Part shown: positions 12,410-25,200 of the stretch, in pieces
Layout of the letters: each line of letters starts with the position of its first letter
How positions within the stretch are numbered: the stretch's first letter is position 1
Origin: Hofstenia miamia
Lineage: Eukaryota > Xenacoelomorpha > Acoela
Assembly (NCBI GenBank): GCA_004352715.1
Contig: SCFE01000092.1
Coordinates: forward strand, 49,078-113,077
DNA: 64,000 bases
Direction of reading: 5' to 3'
Position numbers and translations under genes: made by a program
Notes under the pieces: model-generated
What the model saw: only the letters and a program-made list of their open reading frames with translations
Database searches by the model: none
What the model was told of the DNA's origin: nothing

Positions 12410-15400
12410 CGCCTACAAGTAGAAGACTTCGTCCAACTGTTTTGTTGAACCAACTGTGCCAACGACTAATTGCCATTTGCATTGCAACACTGATTCTTTA
12501 CATAAGGAATTTCTGCCGATAGGCCTGCTTGGTGCTCGCATTATGGATACGAGCTGCAAGTGTTTTGAAAAATTCAAAAGATTCAGATCCACAATTGCCT
12601 TGAACTTCAAAGGCTATAGGTTGTAATTCATAGCCAGCATCCATTAGATGTCGGTATTTATTTCTCTTTGTTCACTCAGCACCTTCTGCAGCCTTAAAGG
12701 GAGCATAATTGTTGACTCTACTTGGGGCAAGAGCATCGACTGCAATTACATCCCAAAGAAGAACTCGACCTCGCTTCCACGGAACCAAAAGTAATTCCGT
12801 CAGGACGTTTGCCGTCTAAACGGGATAACCCAGGTGGTTCTAAAACAGAAGGCACATCGGCAGAATTGAGTGCTCGCTTAATAATGTTGTGGCGAGAAAA
12901 GCGACCTGCACTCTTATGAACGAAAGGCCATGCCTCCCATCAAAATCAACCAATGAGCCACAAATACACGTGTGAGGCTCACAAACTTTACAACCAAGTC
13001 TCTGTGCAATAGCAACCCTGAGGCTTATGTTAGTCATTTTAAGACCTAGTTTCAAAGAAGGGTAAGCATTTAACCATGCACATGCAATTTTTCCTTAATA
13101 TGCTGAAAGGCGGTTGTTCTCTTGCGCATCAAAAGTGTCACTGAGACGACGAAACTTTGCAGCATAAACAACCTTAATCCAGCTTTTTTGTTAAGTGGGT
13201 TGCTCGGGAGGGTAAGAAACCGAACTTTGACTATTCCAAATACTAAAAGCTCCCTCAACTGGACTAGTGAATAGAAGGGATTCTAGTGTCTTGACTTGAA
13301 CCAAACAAAATAGAAATGCGATGGTTAGCTTTGATTGAGTGTTCCTCATTCTGGTTTTGATGCTTTTCATCATACTGAACATCTGCAAGCAGGGAACATA
13401 CCAGGTTGTTAGGGGTAAACTTTGAGGAAAGAAATGCTGCCGGCGCTATGAGAGCAGTGCAAACAAACCTATACTACCAAGTTTTGGAGGAAGTCTGGCT
13501 TGAGAAAGACTTGTGGCATTTAAGGCAACGTTAGTAATATTTTCAAAAGTTTGAGTTATGACTCTATCATACTCATCTAACAGGTCGCCGTTGAGAAAGC
13601 ATGGAGCAGTACGCAGATAGTAAATAAGCTTTGGCATACTTAGACAATTCTTCAAAAGAAACAAATCAGTATGAGCTTCTAGTAATAAAAGGTTGCTTGA
13701 GAGGCGCTTGAAATCAGCTGTTTTACTTTCAAGAAGTTTGCGCTGGGCATTAAGACCTATAATAGGAGAACCAAGAACTATGAGATCTTTTACTGCAATC
13801 ACTTTGATGCCTGGACAACTACATTTAAAATCACTCAAAATTATCGCCCGCAGTTCTGAGTTGGGATTTCCAAGAAAAATTAGTTCACATTTAGAAGGGT
13901 TCACTTCAAGACCAATGGCTCCAGAAAACTCAATGATTCTGTCTAAGTCTCTAAGGAATGTTTCTCCCTTGTCAGCAATATTACCATCATCCATATACCA
14001 GAGATTGAGCTAGCTCGCTCACCAAACCTTCAACATATTTTTGAATAGTATCACAAAAAAGAGGTGGGCCTTCGGGATCACCCTGCTGGCTCCGACTTCA
14101 CTAGAAATGATGGAGTCACCAAAAAACAGGCAGCTGTGCTCGCCATAGCAACAGGAGGTAAATGGGTAAAGTTTTGGATGGTTTTTGAGAGTAGTATCCA
14201 ACATTGCTTGCCTGCTTAAGCTGTTAAAAGCATTTTATAGTCAATTTTTAGCATGACATTGCTATCAGAAAGAGTTCTTGCTGATATGTATAATCTAACA
14301 GTGTGAACCGCAGCCTCTGCTCCTTTGGCAGTGTTGTAACCCAGCTGGATTTGACCAAATTCTCTCTTCCTCTCAGTTGCAACACACTTCCCAGCGCACT
14401 TAGCAATAAGACGACCAGTGTGTTTCCTACTGCTATGGGACGGAAACCTACTGCTTTATTTTTAAGAGCAAACAAATTTGTTCCGAAAAAAAAACGATCT
14501 GATGAGTTTTTGGAACCTTTCCAGATAGAACTATATTAACAAATTCCGTGAGAGCAAGACAAAGATTGATTGCTGCTGTTCCGTTGTCTTCTGTAACCAG
14601 GTCTTTCAGTAATTGTGGTCTCAGTTGATCAGGTCCACCAGCCGAGCTGAGGGAAACGACATTAAGCACTTTTTTGAACAGCACTGTGCTCACTAAGTAA
14701 GATTCAAACTCGGAAATGGCAACCACGGGGTGTCTGCTGCATGGATGTTTGCTTCTCATCTCATAAACTGATTCGTCTGTTGGCTCAGCAATACAGTCAA
14801 ATGATGAAACAAGTCTTACTCCTCCCTAACGTCGAACTCCTCTAACTTGTTTTGTACAAGCTTAGGAAGATCCAAATTCCTAAAACATTTGAATTTACGT
14901 TTTGGAGGAGAAAAATTTTGAAATTCAGAAAATCAATAATGACTACTCTCTCAGCAAAACCTTTTAGCTTTCCATTTTTGCCTTCTCGTTGCTCAGAGCT
15001 GAGGCATATTTTAGGGAATGCTAGAAGATATCTTCAGGGTTGTTTGTAACATTTTTTATGATTGATGAAAGACAACAAGCGACTTGAATTCTAGCGCTTT
15101 TGGGGGCACGCTTGATCACGGAATATTTGAAGAAAGAATGGTTTTTAGCTTCAAAATAATCTTGCTGGAATCAGATGACGTGTCCATTAAGTTGAGATCA
15201 GCTAATTGTTGAGTCAAGCCTGTGGATGAATTACAGCAGCGTTGGCATCTATAATCTTCAGTATCACGACGAGAAGTATGATCAAGATCAGTTCACTTCT
15301 CATGAAGATACCCGCAGCCATTACACCACACGCTTTTCCTCTTGAGCGCACTACCACAAGCATTACAAAACTTTTGAACAGAATTATCTTCATTAGTAGA

Positions 15401-15440
15401 TATTGTTGTTAATTGAGCTTGTAACAGAGTCCTTTTGCTG
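12410..15440 (-). mobile_element. R2-like non-LTR retrotransposon, decayed
   Basis: Reading the minus strand from 15440 down. First comes a PHD-like cysteine cluster near 15390-15230 (FCNACG, WCNGCGYLHEK, then C-x2-C), broken by a TGA. Reverse transcriptase blocks follow: SAGGPDQLRPQLLKDL near 14640, GFRPIAVGNTL near 14430, CLFFGDSIISSE near 14120, the catalytic LNLWYMDDGNI near 14000, and NPSKCELIFLG near 13880. The C-terminus near 13000-12720 has CEPHTCICG and a histidine, FSRHN, then KRPDG followed in another frame by [10 protein letters not shown]. This C/H finger, RHN and PD...D order is that of restriction-enzyme-like endonuclease LINEs of the R2 group. Several stops and a shift inside the endonuclease show it is dead. 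The element boundaries are approximate. Confidence 0.8.
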
Positions 15441-15614
15441 TTACAACTTTTGGTTCTGTTTCTTTGCTTTTTAATTTTCTTTGTTACATTTTATTTATAC
15501 AATTGCCATTTATGTCTATTCCGATTATTTCTTTTTTCTTTTCTCTTTCATAATTAAATATGATCTTAAATACTAACTTAAATATTTTCTAATCGTACAC
15601 GTTCACACCAAAGC

Positions 15615-16005
15615 TTTTATTTTTGAATTGAGCCAAACAGAATAAATTCGAGGGCTAACTTTGGTTGAGTATCTTTTTCCCTAAATGTCTTCAATCAAAT
15701 AATGTGTCATAAAGTAAATCTGCAAGCAAGGAACCTACCAGGCTGTTAGAAGAACTTTATACCGCCAAGCTTTGAATGAAGTCTGGCTTGAGAAAGACTT
15801 GCGGTAATATTTTCAAAAGCTTGAGTGATGACTGGTCACACTCCTCTAACAGGTCACAGTTGAAAAAGCATACAGCAGTGCTCAGAAAGAAAATAGGTTT
15901 TAGCATACCTAGACAGGTTTTCAAAGGAAACAAAGCAATATAACCTCTAGTAATATAAGGTTGTTTGAGGCGCTTAAAATCATCTGTCTTATTTTCAAGC
16001 TGTAC
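15615..16005 (-). mobile_element. Second, truncated copy of the R2-like LINE
   Basis: This stretch repeats, in the same orientation and with many differences, the block at about 13293-13740 of the larger element (shared strings include GAAGTCTGGCTTGAGAAAGACTTG). It corresponds to the part just after the polymerase core. Deletions relative to the first copy are visible. Confidence 0.75.
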
Positions 16006-16244
16006 TGGATGGTTCGGGGGAATGCGCCTCTGAAACTCTGCAAACTTTTTTTGGGCTTTCTACTTTTTGAAAATGCAATTTTCGCAATTCGATATTTTTG
16101 CAGTAACTTTAACATCCAATGTCACACTAACTATGCTGCAGCTTAGACATCTAATGTCATACTTATAGTCTTCCACTTTTTGTAACAAATTGTAGCTATT
16201 TGCAAATTGGAAATGCATTTCTGGAGAATAAATATTTATAGCCA

Positions 16245-16492
16245 ATCAACATACATACTGTGAAATGACATAAGTATTTGGACAGAAAATAATATTTTTC
16301 TGATATATATACCCTATATGCAATTTAACAAAACATGGATGGAGAAAAGTATTTGGGCAGTAGAGAAAGTTCTTTTATTAATACCTTGTAGCCGCTCTTT
16401 TAATCAAAATGACATTTCTTTATCGCTTCTTGTAGTTCTTGACTAAATTCTGGCAAAGTGTAACTGGAATTTTTGTCCATTCTTCTTTTGCA
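16245..16492 (-). mobile_element. Tc1-like element, 3' end and transposase C-terminus
   Basis: Near 16258-16290 the string TGACATAAGTATTTGGACAG resembles a Tc1-type terminal inverted repeat. On the minus strand, 16490-16385 encodes a piece reading DKNSSYTLPEFSQELQEAIK, like the end of Tc1 transposases. The rest of the transposase resumes at about 19800, so the element is split by the LINE fragments between them. Confidence 0.65.
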
Positions 16493-16494
16493 TT

Positions 16495-17617
16495 GACCTT
16501 TAATTAATAATAATAAGAGTCAAAGCAAATTTATTGCTGTAAATAAATGACAGTAAAAAAGCTACAAACTACAAATACATGTATTTACAAAATAATAATA
16601 ATATATATATAGAATAAATGTGTGTGTGTGTGTCTAAGTGTGTGGTGAGCTCAGTGTAAAAAACCAGTAAATGTGTTTAGCATGTTTGTGTCTCCGATTG
16701 TATTTTGTCGATGTAAAAGTATGATTTTTAATTTTTTTCTATTATCTCATTTTCTAAATCATTCCAAATATTAGAGGCTGCTCGGTGAAAACTAGGATAG
16801 GAAATACTGCTGCAAATAAACTTATGTGATCGAAGATTTACGTTTAATTATCAAGAAAAGAAATGGATTGCCGGCCATATTTATACTTTATAATAATTGA
16901 AGTTGCATGGAATTGTACTTGATATAGCGGGGATAATATATGATACTTTCGTCTGTATTCACTAACATGGTCATGCTTACGTGCAAAATTTAATGTTTTT
17001 AATGCCCAATTAAAAGTTTTTGATAATAAATAGCGGCTTTTTGTATTAAAATTTATAAATAAAAATGAACAATAATGTAATTGCGATAAGCAAAAAGTAT
17101 GTAATAATTAAATGTGATAATCTGGTCCAAAATTTCTGAGGTGGTATAAGTATCTAACGCCAGAAGCCTTTTTGTGTAACTTTTTTTAGGAGAAATTTAT
17201 CGAATTTTAAATCTTTGTCAATATCAACACCTAAATATGTAACATGATCAGAATGTTTTATTAGAACACTGTTAATCATTAATTCGATCTTGTTTGTTAT
17301 TTCTTTTACAGAATTGGGGGAAAATATAATGAATTGCGTTTTTTCAATATTAATTTTTAATTGATTGGATGAGAAATACCTAGAAAGATTTTCAATATCA
17401 CTTTGTAAATTTTTTGGGGCCTTAAATGCATCATTATCTATATTTATGAGGCAAGTATCATCAGCAAATTGATATATTTCACTATGTTTTACATGTTTAA
17501 TTATGTCATTTACATATATTGCAAATAAAATTGGCCCTAGTACTGTGCCTTGAGGCACTTTTCGATCGGTTTTAATATAATCAGATTTCATATTATTCAT
17601 TAAAACACGCTGTTTTC
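16495..17617 (-). mobile_element. LINE fragment A (Jockey/CR1-type reverse transcriptase), 5' truncated
   Basis: The minus-strand frame at 17154-17600 begins within the RT and carries DRKVPQGTVLGPILFAIYVN, the catalytic block YQFADDTCLI and KTQFIIFSPN. All are standard LINE RT motifs with an intact DD. Downstream, at 17100-16560, broken frames resemble the C-terminal region. The 3' end has a short (TAA)n-type tail near 16500-16512. It stops abruptly at 17617 against the tail of fragment B. Confidence 0.8.
16618..16633. repeat. (TG)n microsatellite
   Basis: Short TGTGTG run inside the 3' part of LINE fragment A. Confidence 0.8.
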
Positions 17618-19600
17618 TATAATGATAATAATAATAATAATAATAATATAGTAATAATAATAATAAACTTTATTTTAAGCTTACAATAGTTAACTACACT
17701 ACAAAGTACAAAACTAAAAAATTAAAAATAATAACAGGAGAAATATCGATCAGGAAAGATGGTCTTTGATGAGAATAATTTCGGTGGATTTTTTATTGTT
17801 TTTATTTGATGTTTTTGAAAGTCTTCGATGTGTTGATGTAATGCTTTGTGTTTTCCTTTAATGATGTTAAAAATATTTAATTCTTTAGTAATAAGTTTAT
17901 ATTTAAACGCTTCCTTGTATATGTTGTTTAGCTTAGATAAAGATGTTTCTGATTCACGTGCATATACTTGTATGCCGTAAATTACAATAGAATTAAATAA
18001 AATTTCAGTTGATTTAAAAATCTTCTTACTTTAATATTATATAGAAATTTCTCATTGATTTTTTATAATCTTGAGCAATATGTTTCTTAAATGAAATATA
18101 TTATCAACAAATTTTCTCTTTAATGGTATTATCATTTCCAACGACATTCTATAATTAATTTCAAATTTGTTTTCTTCATACCAATATTTGATCGTATTGT
18201 TAATTGAATGTGTTAAGTGTGAAATTTTCAAGAGTTGGAAGACAAACCAATATATCATTAGCATATTTAATAATAGAATATTTAGAAAATCACATTTTAA
18301 AGAATCAAAACATACATGTATATTGAACAGAAATGGGCCACAAACGGAACCTTGAGGAACACCTTTGTTGATCTTTTTCATATTCGAAAGTTTGTTATTA
18401 TATTTAACCATTTGTTGTCTATTACCAATGAAACTATCAAGCCAATTAATAATGTACGGATTTAAATATGTTATATTGCTTAACTTTTCAAATATAATTT
18501 AGTGATTTACATTGTCAAAGGTTTTCTTGATATCAAGGCTGATTAATCTTACATAATCATAATGTTCATTTTTATATCACTGAATTCTGTTTTGTAGTTC
18601 GATAACGGCATTTGTTGTTGTTCCATTTGTACGAAATCCATGCTGATTTATATTTAAATCTTTAAAGTGGATATTAAATACAATATTTCTTGAACATATT
18701 GAAGTGATGCTAATTGGTCTGAAATTATGCAGTTTAGGCGGTTGTGATTTTGGTATTATTATAGAGGTTTTCCAAATTTTCGGGAATTTAGTAGTTCTTA
18801 GCGATTCCTGAAATAGGTAATGAACTATTGGTGTAATTAAATACGAAAATTTTTTAATAAACCAATATGGAATTCCTCGTATCCTGTTGAAGTTTTTTTA
18901 ACGTTTTTCTTCAATGCATGACATACTTGATGCATTGTTAGGGATGTAATCCCTTCACTATCTATACCAAGAGTTCTAGGTTGTTTGTAATTCAAATTAT
19001 TTAATATATTAGTAAGCATTTTGTTGATTTCATTTGCAGCAAATTATTAATCTTTGATAGTGTATTGTGTCTCATAAGTTGATTTACAGAAGCCCACCAT
19101 TTTTTGGATTTTTCAAACATTTCATTAGCTCTACAAAATTGTTTTTTACGTATTAATTTCTTCTTTTTTCTCAATAAATATTAAATTTGAGGAGTCATGA
19201 AAATTGGATCCTTGTTTGTCATTTTAACATTAATGATTGGACATTCTCTGTTAATGCAATTTTTCATTGTCTGACAATATAATGTGGTCTCTTCATCAAT
19301 ATCATATCGTATGATTTCTTCAAATAATTCAAAATTTATATTATTCATTAAACAGCTTAGATTTTCAATGTTTTTTCCATTAATAATATGAAATGGAATT
19401 GTCACTTTTTCTATACCTGTTGTTATAAGTGAAGGTTCTGCTATTAATCGAAGATGATCTGTAGAAACCCCAACTTGAAATGTATAACAATGTTTATATA
19501 AATTTGGATGAGAGGTTATAACATTGTCTAGGTTTCTTAATTTTCTTATATTATTATAATTGAGTTTTGATTGAGATAATTAAAGTCACCGCCAATAATA
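17618..19600 (-). mobile_element. LINE fragment B with endonuclease and RT remains
   Basis: The 3' end is marked by (TAA)n at about 17620-17666. On the minus strand the order going up in coordinate is: RT palm with KGVPQGSVCGPFLFNI (frame 18052-18411); HGFRTNGTTTNAVIELQNRI and LISLDIKKTFDNV near 18650-18520; PPKLHNFRPISITS near 18745; then endonuclease-like frames at 19181-19405 with GGDFNYLNQN near 19575. The YADD block is degraded. Numerous stops; the 5' end is missing. Confidence 0.78.
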
Positions 19601-19799
19601 TAAAATAATGCTAGTTACTTAAAATAAAATTTTTTATGCAATCAGAGACACACGGCTCAATAAAAGTGCATCATCTATAGTCTTGCCCCTTGAACAATTT
19701 ACTAAGTTCTTTAATTCATTAAATTTGTCAATAATTTCATTATTCATATGCATATCATGTAGAATTTTAAATTATGCTTAAAATCTACACCATAAAGAA

Positions 19800-20600
19800 A
19801 ATTCATTGATATTTCTTGGTTTTCTTGGATGAATCTCTTTCTTCAGTCTTCCTTATCAATTCTCAATGAGATTCAAATTTGTTGACTGACAATAATATTA
19901 TTATTTGCGAACCACTGCTTGGTTATTTTGGTTGTGTGCTTGGGATCATTGTCTTTTTGCAAGACTAATTCCTGATTCAGATGAAGATTTTCGACAGGTT
20001 TCATTAGATTATCTTTCTTGCAATATTTTGCTGCACTCATTGTCCCATTAATGATTTCCATTTCTCTTGTTTCATTGAAAGAGAAACAAGCTCAATCAAT
20101 GATGCATTCCCTTCCATGCTTCACAGTAGATATGGTGCTATTTTGGGAGTATATCATGCCATATAAAAAACACAACTTGCATCATTATGTCCAAAAGTTT
20201 GATTTTGGTTTCATTTGACCATAATATTATCTTTAAAAAACATCATTATCATGTTCTAAATACGTTTTTGGAAAGTTTAAGTCGGGATTTCATATAATAT
20301 TTTTTCAATAAAGGGAGATGTGTACTTCAGATGCTGCCTGTTGAGGGTTGTTTCTAACCGTACGTAGCACTTTTCTTAAACTTATTTCAAAAATATTTTC
20401 GAGGTTCACCTGTTTTTTGCTTGTTTTCAATCGCCCTACTCATGTTCCATTTCTTAATAATGGATCCCACAGTACTAACAAACACTTGCAAAGTTTGAGA
20501 TGGCACTAGATTTTTCTTCTTTGTATAACGAAATGATGCCATCTTTTACTTCTTTTGAGGGTTTTTTCACCTTTGGCATCTTGTTGTGGCATATCATCAC
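19800..20600 (-). mobile_element. Tc1-like transposase, N-terminal and catalytic part, decayed
   Basis: On the minus strand, an ATG at 20577-20579 begins MPKVKKPSKEVKDGIISLYK, like the first helix-turn-helix of Tc1 transposases. The frame at 19873-20061 has LVLQKDNDPKHTTKITKQWF, the signature around the second catalytic Asp. Stops and shifts lie between. The C-terminal end lies 3.3 kb away at 16490-16385, on the far side of two LINE fragments. The expected right-hand terminal repeat is absent and the sequence changes to LINE-like near 20640. Confidence 0.8.
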
Positions 20601-20639
20601 TGCTCGTTGAGAATATAGATGCCTGAAATCGATTCGAAA

Positions 20640-20995
20640 TGGTAGTTCTTATAAAGATCGTCTAATTCAATCAAGGATGATGCCAATATCGTGCCTTATT
20701 CAGTTTAAAGATCTTATAATGCTAAATAAGCACATTGCAAACAAGATCGACTCTCCGGCCTGGAATTTCATTTCGATGAAAATATTCAAACAAATCTCTA
20801 CGGAATCTACAGCGAGCTTTCTTTGTCCTTAAACGAATTCGCACGAAGACTTCCGACTCTCATTTCTTCATTCGAGCAGCAAAGCTCGCAAATTCCCTTC
20901 ACAAATTTAATCCACTGGACATATTTAGCCAACCATCATTTTTTAAGAGTGAATTGAAAGAACTATTTTTAAAATCCTATAGGGGAACCAAGGAG
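20640..20995 (+). mobile_element. LINE C-terminal fragment
   Basis: The plus strand near 20840-20990 encodes SHFFIRAAKLANSLHKFNPL and then FFKSELKELFLKSY, the pattern of the extreme C-terminus of many LINE ORF2 proteins (aromatic-R-x-A-K-L-x-N-S-L ... FK-x-x-L-K). Upstream frames are interrupted. Orientation is opposite to the neighbouring LINEs. Confidence 0.55.
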
Positions 20996-20999
20996 ATCT

Positions 21000-21175
21000 T
21001 TTATGGCAATCACTTTCATTTGTTTTCAAAGTATCTCAAGATTTTTTCATGGCTCTGTGAACTGGGATCTCTAAAATATTAGCTCGCATTTGGAAGCATT
21101 CACTTTAAGACCAGAAAAGTCATCGATCCTGTTTCTCCTTCATCAGCAACAGTTTCATCATTCATGTACCTTCAA
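21000..21175 (-). mobile_element. Third copy fragment of the R2-like LINE
   Basis: A diverged match to about 13795-14000 of the main element: shared order GGCAATCACTTTCAT, CATTTGGAAGCATTCACTTTAAGACC, and the end CATCATTCATGTACC corresponding to the catalytic YMDD segment. Same orientation as the other two copies. Much sequence is missing between the shared strings. Confidence 0.6.
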
Positions 21176-22235
21176 TATAAATGTATTTTTAAGTGTATCT
21201 TAATGTACTAATAAGAAATTCACTAATCAGTTCAATGAGAAACTAGGAGATGAAATATCATTGCCTGTGCTGAATGCTATCTTGGAGACTGGAACCTTAA
21301 TTACTGAGCAATTCAAAATTTATCCACTCTTAAAACCAGAAGTGCCCCTTTTTATCATCTATGCTAAAACAACAATTTCAGGTCAATTGACCGATCGAAT
21401 TTATCATTCTTAGTTTTCTAAACTAACTGATCTTTATGTTATTCTATGTTTTGTACCAAAACTGCAATGTATAAGACCTGTCGTTTTCAAAGAATTTTTT
21501 TTCAATACCAATAAAGGTATTAAGCACCACTACTAAAATCAGGCAATAGTATTCTGTACCAGTAATAAATTATGCATTCAGCGGCACTAAAATAGTAAAA
21601 AATGATGTTCAGCGCTACTATAAAAAGTACAAAATATATTAGTATAGTATATTATACAAATATAAACCTTGAAATTGTAAATAATATTTTTCAACCCACT
21701 GTTTATCAATTATATAGTATTCATGCGTGCAATGTTGCGTATTGACAAGTTTTTTTTATATTTCGGCTTTTTCTTTTCAAATACATTGGTACATATTCAT
21801 CTCTGATTTTCGTGAAGAACTCCAAGCTAATGATATTTCTTAGGAAAATAAATACTAGCCAGCCTTATACATAGAGGTTGGTGTATCAATTGCCGAAAAT
21901 TTAACAAATTGGTTTTTAGTAGATTGCACAAAATATAGGAACGGAAATGTGTTCTCCGATACGACAATTTTTTCAAATTAATATCAATTATAGCAGTGTA
22001 ACTAGAATTTTCACAAAAATACGATAACAAACTACCATAGTTTATAAACCAACAATATTAACAACCACTTCACACAAATGATGAACACAAACACAGCTTA
22101 CGATACACACATGAATCAAATTAAACTTAAAGTTTAAAAATAAAATTTTATAAATCTAATACATTCTTACTCAAATTTTAATTAAAACCACATTTAAAAT
22201 TACATCAACTTATTTACAGATGTAGAAATATTGCA

Positions 22236-25200
22236 CTAATTTCTCGATGACTTATCCTTGAATTTCCTTTCTGCAATAAGACGATACTGCTCTAATTCCT
22301 AAATATAAAAGATATTTAGCATACATTATAATTATTCAAAATTATTTACTCTATCTTTAAGCTTTCTTATTCTATCAATGACGTCATCCGCATAGTAGGG
22401 ATCCTTGGATGGGTCTTCTTTATCTTGCAATTCTTCAAAATTCTAGAGAAAAATATAAAACAGAAATGATTCATTCAAATATAGCGCATATTTTTGTAAA
22501 GCAATTTATTTTAATAGCTGCAAACAACAGATGGAGTGGTACTATATTTTTCTAAAATATAATAAAAATAGAAGCAATCCCTAAAACAAACTATAATAAT
22601 GCTTCGAAGTTTTCCATAACAAAGAAATCATCGAGCTGAAAAATATATGATCAGTTCAATTGGATTAAAACTGTTTCTAAATAATGAAAATACTATAAAA
22701 ATAGCAAAAAACATTACATAGTTTAATACAGATAAATTGCGTCAATAAAATGGAATAAATAAAGAATCGACATTTTAAAAAAAGCAACATTGAATAGAAT
22801 ACTAAATTTATAACTGATGGAAAGAAATAACCTTTTGCTTGAATATTTGGGTAAAATGCTTTTTGAAATCCTCTAATGTTGCTTCCGATGGCAATTGAGC
22901 CGGACTTCCGTCACTTGTAATTGGACTACCAATGTGCTCAAATGAGTCTTGCCCCGCTGTTATAAATAAGGGTTTACTGTCATCACATATGAATTGGCGC
23001 CTAAAATCGTGAACTTGAAAAACTAGCAAACGCAGTTCGATTAAGTAAGAAAACATTTATAAATAATATCGTAACTTTGATTGCTTTTTGCTTAATATTA
23101 ATTAACTATCTTTGCGAAAGAAGTTATGCTATCCGGCAAAAGTTATTATAACTTTAGGACTCCCGAAGTTCTACAAACATATTTGAAAGTTGAATATCTT
23201 TCAAAATTTGATTTGAAATGGGGATTTCGATATTTTTGAAAGTACCTAAAAATCTGTACAGTAAGGTAGCAATGAATGCATAGCACAAGCGTTACTAAAA
23301 TTTTGAATGTACTACGGAAATATAGAAAAAATATTACACATACAATACAAACAAAAAATACATTGCATGTAAGAAACTGTGGTATTGAAAAGTTCAATTA
23401 CCTCGTACATTTTAAAGTTGCATTCTAATTCTAAGGTCTAGCTGAAAGTTAATATTAAGTACACCATGCCATTAAAAATATTACTTCTCGTACAATTGTC
23501 AAATCTAAGCAATTTCCGGATTCCTCTATTCTAATAAAAGGCCTAAATATAATCAATTGATGTAGTATTTCAATTACAAGAATTTTGCATAAAACAATGC
23601 AAAGCAAATTTCTTGTATAACGAATTTAAGAAGTGAATAAAAACTAACTGTATTAAGGTTTTGAAGGCAAAATGGTTCAAAATGATGTTCAACGGCTTTG
23701 AAGTAGAAGCGATGTATTCGGAATGAAACTAAAATTACTAATTTACTAAACTTACTGTTGGTAGAATAATATTATGTGTGAATATTGTCTATAGAAAACA
23801 GATTTAAAGTACGTAAAAAGCATCAATTCAACTATAAATGATTGTAAGTTGCACACAAATCTAGTTGAATACATACAACTAGTCCGAACAAGGAGTTATT
23901 CTCATATAGAAGCAAGGCTAAATCAAAATTTATGACTGTTGACATAATTAACATTGAGCAACTTACACACGAAATTAGAACTTAATTCATCATCTCTAAG
24001 CATTTCATTCTACGACCTTATTGAACGCCCCTAGTATAGTAAACACAAGTGAATGATTATTTCACTGTCAAGGAAAATAAAATCAAACTACAAAAGCGAA
24101 CAAACTATGAAATAAAACAAATTTTATAAGTAGAAAAAAATTTTCGGCGGAATCGGCAGAAATGAAAATATATTAAAATGTGTTTCAAAGGCAGGCTGTT
24201 AAAAAAATGCAACTAAATGATGTATATATGCATATTAAATTTTGCTGATTTCTGCCGATTTTCATAAATTTCGGCCAAAATTCATATTTTCTAGGAACTC
24301 AGATTTCAAAGAAAAACACCAAAACAGCAGAATTGGGAACAAAATATGATAAATAAATTTGCATGTTAATTAATTTTGTAGCCAATATGTCACCTTAGGA
24401 TGGTTGAGCGACTTTCTTCAATGCTCCTTTATGTTTGCAGGATAAGCCTCATATATTGGGCGAAACAGCAAATCAACTGGTTTTTATTAAATTCAATTAA
24501 TTTAAGAATTCATTCTGTAATACATTATTTAGTTTCACTATTCACGTTGTTTGTTATTCACATTTCAAGATATACTCCGTACCTTTACTACTACAAATAT
24601 GTATTTGCCAAAATTTCTAATATTTTTGCCGAAAAACGGAAGTGTGCGCCTAAAAGATTCCGATAAAAGTTTTTTTGAAGCGGAAATTCTTCTTCATGGT
24701 TATAAGGTGTCTGTGGCCCAACAAATTTATGGCCTCCAAAAGATGTTCCTGAGATCACAGTTAAACAACAGCACTATACGTAATGTAAATACCAACAATT
24801 CGGTTAATAATAACTCGTTAAATAATTTTATTATTAATTTATTTATATTAAACTATAACATCTTAGTGGAACCATATGGATACAATAGAGTTTGTTCACA
24901 TTTTCAAATATTTTGCTCCAAGTCTATTGAGAAAGTTGGAAATTCTTGGATATACACTATATACGCTATGGGTAAGTGCGCTTCGTTGTTGTACTGAACT
25001 TTTACACTACAATTATTTCTGTGTCTGAAGTACGTGAAGGTGATTTTCAATGAAACGCCATTTTTTAAGGAAACTCATATTTACCCATAACTATTCTTCA
25101 GGCGATAATTTTAAGAGAATTGCCGCAAAAAGCAAAGAGCAAAATATATATGCCTGAATTTTGTCATTTGTTATAGTAGATTTAATGACAAACTGCAAAG

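Noticed and set aside
22808-23056. Start of an independent gene at the apparent Met near 23056
   Set aside because: The open frame runs from intron into exon 8 of DYNC2LI1; the phase-consistent acceptor puts the exon edge at 23000.
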